In this document: one piece after another, positions 18,874 to 28,013 of the stretch | Position numbering within the stretch: position 1 is the stretch's first letter | Layout of the letters: each line of letters begins with the position of its first letter | DNA from: Nitrosomonas cryotolerans ATCC 49181 | Lineage (GTDB): Bacteria > Pseudomonadota > Gammaproteobacteria > Burkholderiales > Nitrosomonadaceae | Length of the DNA stretch: 64,000 nt | Reading direction: 5' to 3' | Assembly: GCF_900143275.1 (NCBI RefSeq) | Contig: NZ_FSRO01000001.1 | Span: forward strand, 2,374,116 to 2,438,115 | Notes under the pieces: model-generated | Told to the model about the DNA's origin: nothing | Seen by the model: only the letters and a program-made list of their open reading frames with translations | Databases searched by the model: none | Made by a program: the position numbers and the translations under genes

Positions 18874-18929
18874 GAGACCTTTACAAAACTCCAGTAGTTG
18901 AAAACTTATAGCCAAGACTTTTGCAAAAC
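18874..18929. repeat. Shortened, rearranged MITE family A fragment
   Basis: GAGACCTTTACAAAACTCCAG is followed by TAGTTGAAAACTTATAGCC and AGACTTTTGCAAAACT. Both family A ends are recognisable, but most of the centre is missing. It sits between the kinase stop and the comEC stop. Confidence 0.55.
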
Positions 18930-18933
18930 TATA

Positions 18934-21321
18934 TTATTGCCAATAACGACGATATCGTGCTCGCCAGGTTTCCACCTCAATGCTATTATTTGAAAAACGC
19001 AATGACACGGCTCCGTCTATATCACTACGCAATAATTTACTCCCTAATTGGCGATAACGTTCTGCCACTGCTTTATCAGGATGTCTAAAACGATTTCGAT
19101 AACCAACGGTAAAAATAGTGAGCTCAGGATTAACCTGACGTATAAATGCTTCACTTGAAGAAGTTTTGCTGCCATGATGCGGCGCGATTAATACTGTTGA
19201 TGGCAGCACATTCCTTCCACGATCCAGCAGCGCCTGTTCGGACTGCCTGCCAATATCAGCTGGCAGCAATATACTGCCATGGCGCGTACTGATTTTTAAT
19301 ACACAACTAGATTCATTGGTATTACGCTTAGGATTCCGATAATCCTGTATCAGAGGATGTAACGATTCAAACAGTACGCCATCCCATTCCCATGAAATAT
19401 CTGTATGACAAGGATGTCTATTGGTAGAGAATCGTTGTTGTATCGGATGATCCGTATTCAGCGATGATATCAATCGTAATGTCGGTATTGAATCCAGAAT
19501 TGACAAGGCTCCACCGCTATGGTCTGAATCAGCATGCGACACAATTATCGTATCAAGCTGTTTGATACCCTCCCCTCGTAAAAATGGCACAACAATACGG
19601 TGACCGCTATCGGTTTCACCAAAGCCAGGCCCGCTATCGAACAAAAGCGTATAATTCTTAGTACGTGCGACAACGGCCAAGCCCTGACCGACATCTAATA
19701 CAGTCAGCCACAGTTCTCCCTTTGCCGGTTTAGATGGTGGTATCAGAAACATCGGCAGCAGGGCCACTATTCCCAGCCAGCGTGCTGGAAAACCTGAGAA
19801 AAAACCCAGTCCTGAACTACCTGGTAACAAAATCCAAATGACACCAGTTACTCCCGCCATTATGGTCCACGTTGGCGGAGCATGTTGCTGCCAAACAGCA
19901 TAAGGCGCATTACTCAGCCCTTGCAATATCTGCATGCCGCCACTCAGTATTCCGTGTGCGGGCAATAATAAGAAATCAAGCATGGGTATCGTTGCTAATA
20001 ATGTTAACGGTACCACCGCCAGACTAACCAAGGGAATCGCGATCGCATTAGCTATCGGTGACACCAGCGATACTTGCTGGAACATTCCCAGTAATAATGG
20101 CATCAGACCCAGTGTAATCGCCCACTGTACCCGCACCCATTCAAGTAGCCAATGTATTGAACCAATACGTCCAACTGTTACCAGCATGATCATGGCTATT
20201 GCACCAAATGAAAGCCAGAAACCGGGTGAACATACTGCCCAAGGATCTAGCAGGATTACCCATAATAAAGCCCATGTGAGCACAGTTGTCGCCGAGGTAA
20301 TACGCCCTCTCCATAACGCAACCGCCACAACCGCAAGCATACAAAACGCACGTTGTGCAGGAATCGAAAAACCAGAAAGAAATGTATAACCCAGTGCTAC
20401 TACCAATCCTGCAATAACAGCAATCCTACGTGCCGGTACACGCAATAGTAGATAGGGGCTCCAACACCATAGTCGATAAACCAATGCAAATACCATGCTT
20501 GAAACCATCGTAATATGGAGCCCAGAAATCGCTACAAGATGATTGGTGCCTGTACGTGAAAATATTTGCCACTGCTCCCGCGTGATAGCACGTTGATCAC
20601 CTGTTGCCAGCGTGATCAAGACACCGGCATATGCCTCACCAGATAAGATTCGAGTAAAACGATCACGAATTTCCTGACGTATACGCTCTATCCAATAGGC
20701 TGGATGATTCACTATCTTATCCAGACGTAGATTATGATCGGATGATCGAACATAGCCCGTGGCCCGAATATTGCGTTCCAACGCCCATGCCTCAAAATCA
20801 AAGCCATGCGGATTAGCATGACTAAACGGGCGTTTCAAACGTACCGTTATCTGCCAGCGCTCTCCTGCCTTGACTTGAGGTAAGGTAACTTCACCTACTT
20901 CATGATGTTGATGACGCGTTTTGTACCAGGCAAGTGAAATATGTTCGGGAACATGAGCCCCTGCCGTTAACACCTCCTCAACATCAAATAAGAATCTTAA
21001 ATTACGATTATTGCTCTGCGGTAAGCTCGCCACGATACCTATTAGCTGGATATCACGACTTTCCCACTCATATGGCAGCGAATCAGTTAAACGCCATTGC
21101 GCAAATATGGCTGCCCAGAAGAATCCTGCACTGAAAAAAAATATACCCCATAAAATCTTCTTAGCAGCAACAGAGAGAACTACTTGGGAACTCCACGGTA
21201 TCCGTAAACCTATCGCCATTAAGATTAACGTCCAGGCCCAGAAGTTTTCCGGCAATACCGCCTGTCGCTGCAACCAGCCTGCGCCAAAAGCAAAGATGAA
21301 AATACTCACCTGAATGGACAA
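18934..21321 (-). CDS. comEC: ComEC/Rec2 DNA-uptake channel protein
   Basis: A 795-aa inner-membrane protein for passage of single-stranded DNA in natural transformation. The order is: N-terminal membrane helices, a periplasmic OB-like part, the Competence domain with many helices (GTNHLVAISGLHITMVSS is its hallmark), and a C-terminal metallo-beta-lactamase-like domain with VSHADSDHSGG and LIAPHHGSK metal-binding motifs. It starts at TTG 21321 or GTG 21309; neither has a strong ribosome site. Full length suggests the cell keeps at least part of the competence machinery. Confidence 0.95.
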   Translation of the reverse strand: MSIQVSIFIFAFGAGWLQRQAVLPENFWAWTLILMAIGLRIPWSSQVVLSVAAKKILWGIFFFSAGFFWAAIFAQWRLTDSLPYEWESRDIQLIGIVASLPQSNNRNLRFLFDVEEVLTAGAHVPEHISLAWYKTRHQHHEVGEVTLPQVKAGERWQITVRLKRPFSHANPHGFDFEAWALERNIRATGYVRSSDHNLRLDKIVNHPAYWIERIRQEIRDRFTRILSGEAYAGVLITLATGDQRAITREQWQIFSRTGTNHLVAISGLHITMVSSMVFALVYRLWCWSPYLLLRVPARRIAVIAGLVVALGYTFLSGFSIPAQRAFCMLAVVAVALWRGRITSATTVLTWALLWVILLDPWAVCSPGFWLSFGAIAMIMLVTVGRIGSIHWLLEWVRVQWAITLGLMPLLLGMFQQVSLVSPIANAIAIPLVSLAVVPLTLLATIPMLDFLLLPAHGILSGGMQILQGLSNAPYAVWQQHAPPTWTIMAGVTGVIWILLPGSSGLGFFSGFPARWLGIVALLPMFLIPPSKPAKGELWLTVLDVGQGLAVVARTKNYTLLFDSGPGFGETDSGHRIVVPFLRGEGIKQLDTIIVSHADSDHSGGALSILDSIPTLRLISSLNTDHPIQQRFSTNRHPCHTDISWEWDGVLFESLHPLIQDYRNPKRNTNESSCVLKISTRHGSILLPADIGRQSEQALLDRGRNVLPSTVLIAPHHGSKTSSSEAFIRQVNPELTIFTVGYRNRFRHPDKAVAERYRQLGSKLLRSDIDGAVSLRFSNNSIEVETWRARYRRYWQ

Positions 21322-21595
21322 TTACCCACATTCCTCCACTGAGCAAACACAGACTCACAGGCCCTTGCTGTAACACCTTCAAGCAAAGTAACCTGCACGT
21401 TTTCTGAGATACAGAGTACAACACAACAATACGGAACAGTCATTTAATAACGTATACCACATTACTCTCATTCGTAATAAATCCGAAATCCAGTTTTTAT
21501 TATCTGTTCGATAAGGTGTACACTACCCTGCACATAAATTTGTTATCTAGTTACTGGATTTAAACTTGAAGCACCATAATTTATGTTAGCTCAAT

Positions 21596-24142
21596 ATGGT
21601 TCGTGCACATTCTTTTCCCAGAAAACTTAAAGGGACTTTGCACATGATTGAAAAGTCAATCTCTTCCCCTTCTACTGCCACACAACATAGCGTCAACAAA
21701 ATGCCAGAGAAACAGGCAGGCGATATATTCCCGATTGTAGGCATTGGAGCTTTTTCCGGCGGGTTACGCGCATTCATCAAATTATTCAAGATATTACCCA
21801 CAGATACGGGAATGGCCTTTGTGCTAATACAGCACCTGGATTCCAACTATATCAGCCTACTCCCCGAGCTGATAACATGCGTAACGCCCATACCAATCAT
21901 TGAAGTACATAAAACGATACGGGTCAAACCCAATCACATTTATATCATGCCACCCAATCATAGCCTGATACTGGTACAGGGCGCACTCCATCTTATATCC
22001 CGTCCGAATATACGTAGCATGTATCTACCGATTGATGATTTTCTACACAGCTTGGCGCAAGATCAACAAAACACTGCAATTGGGATCATCCTCTCAGGTA
22101 CTTCTTCAGACGGCACATTCGGCATACAGGCTATTAAAACCGTTGGTGGGATTACATTTGCTCAAAGCGAAGATTCTGCCGAATATGACGATATTCCACA
22201 TAGCGTGATCGCCGCTGGCCATGTCGACTTTGTTTTATCGCCAGAAGAAATTGCTCAAAAATTGGCACAAATCGCACACCACCCTTACTTATGTCAAGAG
22301 CCACCTGATGCTAATAAAAAAATATCGGGCATGGATAGCTACGATATCACCAAAATTCTGATTTTGTTATACACACATACCAACATTGATTTCACTTATT
22401 ATGAACATAAGGCTATCTGGCAGCGTATCAGACGGCGCATGGTGCTACAACAGTTGGATAAAACGAAGAGTTATGCGAGGTTTCTACAGGCTCATCCAGA
22501 AGAATTGGATGCATTGTCTCAGGATATAATGATTAATCTCAACGGCTTTTTCCGTGGCGCTGAGAACTTTGAAACACTCAAAAATGAAGTCTTTCCTCAC
22601 CTCATGCAAGAAAATTCCAGCAAGCGGAGATTGTGCGTCTGGATACCAGCCTGCTCCACTGGCGAGGAGGCTTATTCGGTTGCAATTGCGTTATTTGAAT
22701 TTCTGGATGATCAGGTTAATACAAATCATATTCAGGTTTTTGCGTCTGATATTGATAAGCAGGCAATTGACAAAGCCCGCCAGGGAATCTATCCGCAGAG
22801 CATATGCAAACATATCGGATCAGAACGGTTACAGCGCTTTTTTATCAAAACAACGTCTGGCTATCAAATCTGCAAGTCTATTCGTGACATCTGTACTTTT
22901 GCGGTACAAAATGTTGCCACAGATCCACCCTGCTCCTATTTTGATCTGATTTGTTGTCGCAACCTACTAATTTATCTAGATATAACAATTAAAAAAAAGA
23001 TCCTGCAGGCGTTTCATTATGCCTTGAAACCAAATTGTTTTCTTATGCTGGGGATGCCGGAAGCTATTGACAGTGAGAGTAAACTTTTCTTTCTGATCAA
23101 CAAAAAGAATAAGATCTATATTCGCAAATCTCTGGAAAGTCAATCAGGTTTTGATTTCCCAACCATGGCTTACACACCACGGACGCTTTCCACTCCTCAT
23201 TCGATGGCCCCTGCAGCTACCAGCATTCAACGAGCGGCCGAGAATCTAATTCTGGATCAGTACGGCCCATCAGGTGTCATTATTGATCAGAACTTACAGA
23301 TACTTTATTTTCATGGCCAAAGCAGTCCTTATATCGATTCATCTAAAGACAATATTCATCACCATCTATTCGAAGTAGCACATCAGGAAATTATACCGGA
23401 TCTGCGCATGGCGGTGCATCAGGCGATCAGGAAACACTGCAATGTACGCAGAGAAGGAATACGCATACGTCATAATAATGATGATAACTATTTAAATCTG
23501 CAAGTCATTCCTCTCATTAGTCAAATAATGACCACATCTGCTTATCTGGTATTATTTGAGTCCGACTATGAAATTTCTATTTCACCGATCCAATCCCAAG
23601 TAGAAAAAAACAGAATAGACACCAAGAATCGACACCTCCAGGACAACCAACATAAATGGCTTATCAAACAACGGAACAGGCAATTTATCATTAAGAAACA
23701 GGAAAAATGTAATCAAGAGTTGCAATGTGCCAACGAAGAATTAATGATAATAACTCAGGAATATGCAGGCTATAGTTGCGAATCAAACAGGATTCATAAT
23801 AACTTAATTAGCTTGCTAACCAGTATTGACACCGCAATCGTAATCTTGCATGAGAATTTATGTGTTAAATATTTTACCCCTGCCGCAAAACAGCTGTTGC
23901 ATCTAGCTGATACTGATATTGGGCGATCCATTTGCAGTATTCACATCCATATCAATACTTCCATTCTAAAAAACAGAATAAAGCAGGTCTTTAAAACCGG
24001 CCTGCCACAATCCTTTCAGACGCAAAATCACAGCGGACGATGGTACAATTTTCACTTATGCCCCTACAAGATACGGTCAGGCGATACTAATGATGTCATG
24101 ATATCTATTAATATAGACAATCTTAAAAAGACTCAACCATGA
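21596..24142 (+). CDS. CheB-CheR-PAS fusion protein with altered CheB active site
   Basis: An 848-aa three-part chemotaxis-like signalling protein. Residues about 45-235 are CheB methylesterase-like, about 240-505 are CheR methyltransferase (WIPACSTGEEAYSVAI, FDLICCRNLLIYLD), then PAS-like segments and a coiled coil (ELQCANEELMI), ending in a PAS domain (YFTPAAKQLLHLADTDIGRS). In the CheB part His80 (LIQHLDS) and Asp172 (SGTSSDGTFG) of the triad are kept, but the usual serine (GASAGG) is Phe53 in GIGAFSGG. The esterase may be inactive or use neighbouring Ser54. The start may instead be the ATG at 21644, which has AAAGGGAC upstream. The stop overlaps the next ORF as ATGA. Confidence 0.9.
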   Translation: MVRAHSFPRKLKGTLHMIEKSISSPSTATQHSVNKMPEKQAGDIFPIVGIGAFSGGLRAFIKLFKILPTDTGMAFVLIQHLDSNYISLLPELITCVTPIPIIEVHKTIRVKPNHIYIMPPNHSLILVQGALHLISRPNIRSMYLPIDDFLHSLAQDQQNTAIGIILSGTSSDGTFGIQAIKTVGGITFAQSEDSAEYDDIPHSVIAAGHVDFVLSPEEIAQKLAQIAHHPYLCQEPPDANKKISGMDSYDITKILILLYTHTNIDFTYYEHKAIWQRIRRRMVLQQLDKTKSYARFLQAHPEELDALSQDIMINLNGFFRGAENFETLKNEVFPHLMQENSSKRRLCVWIPACSTGEEAYSVAIALFEFLDDQVNTNHIQVFASDIDKQAIDKARQGIYPQSICKHIGSERLQRFFIKTTSGYQICKSIRDICTFAVQNVATDPPCSYFDLICCRNLLIYLDITIKKKILQAFHYALKPNCFLMLGMPEAIDSESKLFFLINKKNKIYIRKSLESQSGFDFPTMAYTPRTLSTPHSMAPAATSIQRAAENLILDQYGPSGVIIDQNLQILYFHGQSSPYIDSSKDNIHHHLFEVAHQEIIPDLRMAVHQAIRKHCNVRREGIRIRHNNDDNYLNLQVIPLISQIMTTSAYLVLFESDYEISISPIQSQVEKNRIDTKNRHLQDNQHKWLIKQRNRQFIIKKQEKCNQELQCANEELMIITQEYAGYSCESNRIHNNLISLLTSIDTAIVILHENLCVKYFTPAAKQLLHLADTDIGRSICSIHIHINTSILKNRIKQVFKTGLPQSFQTQNHSGRWYNFHLCPYKIRSGDTNDVMISINIDNLKKTQP

Positions 24143-24336
24143 CTCTAGATGAAACAAACAAATATCGGAGTACAGGCCATTTAGGTAATTACAGCATAAA
24201 AAAACTTTGTTTCGGCAGATCCAGTGCCATGTCAAGAACGACCCTCCTCTCCAGCACTGGAAAAACCATGACTATATTATTCAATAAAATAGATCATCCA
24301 TCCACCATCGCTATTACCATAAGGGAGGTGACATGA
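24139..24336 (+). CDS. 65-aa ORF of unknown function, coupled on both sides
   Basis: The ATG overlaps the stop of the CheB-CheR gene (ATGA at 24139) and its own stop overlaps the start of the kinase gene (ATGA at 24333). Such double overlap is typical of translationally coupled genes. The product is basic and Ser/Thr-rich, has no membrane helix or known motif, and I do not recognise a family. It could be a real small signalling partner or only a frame that passes ribosomes along; conservation in relatives would decide. Confidence 0.5.
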   Translation: MTLDETNKYRSTGHLGNYSIKKLCFGRSSAMSRTTLLSSTGKTMTILFNKIDHPSTIAITIREVT

Positions 24337-25553
24337 TTCACAGACATAACAATAATAGAAGATCGGATGACAGCGAAATTCGCAGCAAAGTGGAACTGCT
24401 CGCCGAGTTACAAATCCGTCAGATAGAGCTAGAGATACAAAACCGCGAACTTAAAGCAGCACAACAACAATTAGAAACAACCCGTGACCGATTGTCAGAT
24501 CTTTATGATTTTTCTCCCGTAGGCTATCTGACATTAGACAAAACCGGGCGCGTCTTGGAAATCAATCTGACTGGATCTGCCATGCTTGGTGAAAAGCGTG
24601 CATCCATTGTGGGAGAACCATTAACAGCCTATATTGTTCAGAGCGACAGTCACATATTCTTTCATTATCTTCAGCAGATTTTTAATTCCCCCAGCAATAC
24701 CATTATCGAACTGAGAGCTAATAACGCTCAAAAGTTTCCCAATACAATCAAACATGTCCGTCTGGAAAGTATAATGGTGCCAGGCACCAAGACCTGTCGC
24801 ACAATTATGACCGACATCAATCAACTCAAAGAAACAACCAATCGCAATCACGAACTATTACAGGAAAATCGTCGGCTCATGCAGAATCTATTTAAGATTC
24901 AGGAAGAAGAACGCCGTCTCCTCGCGCGCGAATTACATGATGAGCTAGGTCAATGGCTGACTGCCATTTATGCAGAAGCTGAGGCAATTCTTAATCAATC
25001 TCGCGAAAAAGGCCCCATCCATACCAGCGCACAAGCTATCAGCGAGTGCGCTAGAAAAATGCATGAAATCATTCACAGTATGCTGCATCAGTTACGTCCC
25101 GCATTACTTGACTCGCTTGGACTGGTCGATGCATTACTTGATCTAAGAAAACATTGGCATGCACATCATCCCCATATCGCTCTCGAATTTAAACTACAAG
25201 GAGACCTGAATAGACTCGGTGAACAAATTAATATTACTGTATTCCGCATCATTCAGGAGGCACTCAATAATATCTACAAGCATGCCCAAGCCAGTCAGGC
25301 CAAGGTACTACTGAGTCGTCGATCGAACAAAACTTCCATAGATAACAATCTATTACTATATGTGGAGGACAACGGTAAAGGTTACCGTCCAGACCAGATA
25401 TCCAAAGGACTAGGATTACTCGGCATACGTGAACGAACAATTGCTGCAGGTGGTAAATTTACTGTGCGCAGCACCCCGGACCACGGCACACACCTTCATG
25501 TAAGATTACCACTTAGTCGCTTAAACAAGAGGAGAAGAACTGATGATTTCTAA
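24333..25553 (+). CDS. Soluble PAS sensor histidine kinase (HisKA_3, NarX/DegS type)
   Basis: A 406-aa kinase without membrane segments. An N-terminal coiled coil (residues 18-55) leads to a PAS domain (about 50-165), a second coiled stretch, and a HisKA_3 dimerisation domain with His202 in LARELHDELGQWLTA. The HATPase domain ends in DNGKGYRPD and GLGLLGIRERTIAAGG. This type pairs with NarL/FixJ regulators, and exactly such a gene follows with an 11-bp overlap. The ribosome site (AAGGGAGGTGAC) is strong. The PAS domain suggests a redox, ligand or light-like cytoplasmic signal; no cofactor motif can be assigned. Confidence 0.92.
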   Translation: MIHRHNNNRRSDDSEIRSKVELLAELQIRQIELEIQNRELKAAQQQLETTRDRLSDLYDFSPVGYLTLDKTGRVLEINLTGSAMLGEKRASIVGEPLTAYIVQSDSHIFFHYLQQIFNSPSNTIIELRANNAQKFPNTIKHVRLESIMVPGTKTCRTIMTDINQLKETTNRNHELLQENRRLMQNLFKIQEEERRLLARELHDELGQWLTAIYAEAEAILNQSREKGPIHTSAQAISECARKMHEIIHSMLHQLRPALLDSLGLVDALLDLRKHWHAHHPHIALEFKLQGDLNRLGEQINITVFRIIQEALNNIYKHAQASQAKVLLSRRSNKTSIDNNLLLYVEDNGKGYRPDQISKGLGLLGIRERTIAAGGKFTVRSTPDHGTHLHVRLPLSRLNKRRRTDDF

Positions 25554-26205
25554 CACGACCCATCAACCCATCACCGTAATGCTGGTGGATGACCATCCTG
25601 TCGTACTTACCGGATATCGCCGCCTGCTTGAAAGCACGATGGATATCAGTGTGATTGCGGAAGCCAACGATGGCGAAACGGGCTATATTCTCTATCAGAC
25701 ACATGAGCCTGATGTAGTGATTCTTGATCTCAATATGGTTGGTATCGATGGCTTAGAGACCATGCGCCGCATCAGAGCAAAAAGTCCGGAAGCACGCATC
25801 TTAATATTTAGTATGCATATCAATGAAACCCTGGTTCTCCGCGCATTAAAATTAGGCGCTGCCGGCTACCTCACTAAACATTGTGGCGCAAAACAAATGA
25901 TTCAAGCCATACGTCAAGTAAAACAGGGACAAAAATATATTGATCCGGAATTAGCTTCTAGTATCGCTATCAGCTTGACAATGGAAAACTCCTCCGAAGA
26001 TCCATTGAATAGCCTGTCTGCACGTGAATTTCAAATCTTCAAACTGATGGCAGAAGGTAATTCATGTGCGCAAATTGCAGGCACGCTCACTATCAGTCCT
26101 AAGACTGTTGGAGTTCATCATACTAATATTATGAAAAAGCTAAAATTAAATAATTCATCTCAGCTTGTTCGTCTAGCCATTAATTGTGACATTATCCAGG
26201 TATAG
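25543..26205 (+). CDS. NarL/FixJ-type response regulator
   Basis: A 220-aa regulator with an N-terminal receiver (Asp16, Asp17, phosphoacceptor Asp62 in VVILDLNMVG, Lys in YLTKHCG) and a C-terminal LuxR-type helix-turn-helix (LSAREFQIFKLMAEG, then ISPKTVGVHHTNIMKKL). It is the last gene of the signalling operon and the nearest gene upstream of the Asn/Ser/Asp repeat locus, which begins 259 bp further on. It is therefore a candidate regulator of that locus, although this is inference from position. Confidence 0.93.
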   Translation: MISNTTHQPITVMLVDDHPVVLTGYRRLLESTMDISVIAEANDGETGYILYQTHEPDVVILDLNMVGIDGLETMRRIRAKSPEARILIFSMHINETLVLRALKLGAAGYLTKHCGAKQMIQAIRQVKQGQKYIDPELASSIAISLTMENSSEDPLNSLSAREFQIFKLMAEGNSCAQIAGTLTISPKTVGVHHTNIMKKLKLNNSSQLVRLAINCDIIQV

Positions 26206-26318
26206 CATCACCTCCATCTAATAGAAAAACTATCCCACACTCTTTAAACCGCTATATTCTTAATATTTCTTAAAGAAATTGCCCGTTCTGTAAATTCACA
26301 CAGCGCTGTATCAATCCT

Positions 26319-26370
26319 ATTCCTTTTAAGGAATTTCCCTAGCCAGGAATAAGCTATTCGCTTATTTCCT
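26319..26370 (+). promoter_or_regulatory. Two palindromes with repeated AGGAAT motif upstream of the repeat-protein genes
   Basis: ATTCCTTTTAAGGAAT (26319-26334) is followed by AGGAATAAGC, a short loop and GCTTATTTCCT (26345-26370). Both share the AGGAAT/ATTCCT half-site. They lie 95-146 bp before the first repeat-protein ATG, a good place for a dimeric regulator. The second could also be a hairpin. No -10/-35 can be assigned with confidence. Confidence 0.4.
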
Positions 26371-26464
26371 TTCAATCCTCCCTGCACCAGAATCTATATA
26401 GCCCAACCTAGATAATGGTTTGGCGGTAGCTTGTCTATTTAACTTCTTGATTAAGAGGAAAAAA

Positions 26465-27946
26465 ATGAATCAATTCGACAAAAAAATCCTAGTGGCAAGC
26501 ATCATTCTTGCCTTCGGTGCCACAGGCAGTGCTTGGGCAAACCCGACTAATACAGCTACTACAGAAGCTAATGATCAGCAGGCAATCGCTGAAAGCAATC
26601 AAAGTGGTGCGGGCATAGCGGCCAATGAGACCTCGGAGGCAAGTGATAATACCAATAATAGTCAAATGACGACAACCGATAATCATAGCGACAACAGCAA
26701 CAACAGCGACCAAAGCAACAACAGCGACAACAGCGACAACAGTAATAACAGCGTCGCTTCCGTTGCTGATAATAACAGCGATAACAGCAATAACAGCGAC
26801 AACAGCAACAACAGTGACCAAAGCAACAACAGCGACAACAGCGACAACAGCAATAACAGTGTTGCCTCCGTTGCTGATAATAACAGCGATAACAGCAATA
26901 ACAGCGACAACAGCAACAACAGCGACCAAAGCAACAACAGCGACAACAGCAATAGCAGCAATAACAGTGTTGCCTCCGCCGTTGATAATAACAGCGACAA
27001 CAGCAATAACAGCGATCAAAGTAATAACAGCGACAACAGTAATAGCAGCAATAACAGCGTTGCTTCCGCCACTGATAACCACAGTGATAACAGTAATAAC
27101 AGCGATAACAGTAATAATAGCGACCAAAGCAACAACAGCGACAATAGCAATAACAGCGATAATAGTGTCGCTTCTGTGACTGATAACCACAGTGACAACA
27201 GCAATAACAGCGACAACAGCAATAATAGCGACAACAGCAATAACAGCGACAACAGTAATAACAGCGACAATAGTGTTGCTTCGGTGACTGATAACCACAG
27301 CGACAACAGCTCAGCCAGCGCAACGGATGCTGCCGCTAATAATGGCAGTACTGCTTATTCAGATCGTTCAGATAACAGTATCGCCAACGCAGACGGAAAC
27401 GGTTCAGCTGCAGCCAACAACGGCAGCACGTCAACGGTTAATAATAGTGATCTCAGCGATAACAGCCTCGCAAATGCAAATGCACAGGGCGCAGCGGCGG
27501 CCAATAACGGCAGCACCGCAACAGTTGACAACAGTGATAACAGCGACAACAGCTTTGCAGGTGCCAGTGCGGAGAATTCAGCGGCAGCTAACAACGGCAG
27601 CACCGCAACCGTTGATAATACCAACAACAGCGATAACAGCCAGACAATGGCAAGCGGCATAGGATCTGCAGCAACAAAAAATGGAGATGCAACAGCCAGT
27701 TATTCGGTTAACAATTCATCGCTGAGTGGCTCAGTAACCGGCGCAGGTACCGAGGCAAGCATAACCTCAGATGGTATGGGTAACGCCACATTAACCGCTA
27801 GCAATACCGTTACGGATTCCTTTAATGGTTCAGCAGGTATTAACCAAAGCGTTCAAAACAATGGTGCCAGTGCTCTGGCTCAACAACAAGTTTCTTTCCA
27901 GGGTAACGTAAACGTTAATTCTAGTGGCGGCGGCGTTGCACCCTAA
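26465..27946 (+). CDS. Secreted Asn/Ser/Asp-rich repeat protein, paralogue 1 (candidate amyloid-like subunit)
   Basis: A 493-aa protein starting MNQFDKKILVASIILAFG, with a signal peptide that ends GSAWA; GAGGAAAAAA before the ATG supports this start. Residues about 75-275 consist of hexapeptides near NNSDNS broken by a hydrophobic mark (VASV, VASA, QMTT) at fixed spacings of 30, 36, 36, 30, 36 and 36 residues. A second zone (about 280-405) has four or five repeats of about 30 residues starting AAANNGST. The C terminus GINQSVQNNGASALAQQQ plus VSFQGNVNV is conserved in paralogue 2. No enzymatic motif and no Cys appear in the mature part. Neighbouring FapD/FapF-like genes suggest export across the outer membrane and fibre or matrix function; this is inference. 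Confidence 0.75.
   Translation: MNQFDKKILVASIILAFGATGSAWANPTNTATTEANDQQAIAESNQSGAGIAANETSEASDNTNNSQMTTTDNHSDNSNNSDQSNNSDNSDNSNNSVASVADNNSDNSNNSDNSNNSDQSNNSDNSDNSNNSVASVADNNSDNSNNSDNSNNSDQSNNSDNSNSSNNSVASAVDNNSDNSNNSDQSNNSDNSNSSNNSVASATDNHSDNSNNSDNSNNSDQSNNSDNSNNSDNSVASVTDNHSDNSNNSDNSNNSDNSNNSDNSNNSDNSVASVTDNHSDNSSASATDAAANNGSTAYSDRSDNSIANADGNGSAAANNGSTSTVNNSDLSDNSLANANAQGAAAANNGSTATVDNSDNSDNSFAGASAENSAAANNGSTATVDNTNNSDNSQTMASGIGSAATKNGDATASYSVNNSSLSGSVTGAGTEASITSDGMGNATLTASNTVTDSFNGSAGINQSVQNNGASALAQQQVSFQGNVNVNSSGGGVAP
26683..27315 (+). repeat. Tandem 18-bp-based repeat within paralogue 1
   Basis: Direct repeats built on AACAGCGACAACAGCAAT with synonymous AAC/AAT and GAC/GAT variation, grouped into 108- and 90-bp blocks by a conserved spacer. 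Silent drift between units suggests selection on the protein rather than recent slippage only. Confidence 0.85.
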
Positions 27947-28013
27947 TCTCTCAGCAGGCAGAAACGAATAAACAATACCAGCTAGAAAACGATCATTCCA
28001 AGGAGAAATAAAA

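Noticed and set aside
26400..26464. Sigma-54 promoter before the first repeat gene (TTGGCGGTAGCTTGT)
   Set aside because: Spacing between GG and the second element is one base short of the -24/-12 rule and the second element is TTGT rather than TTGC.
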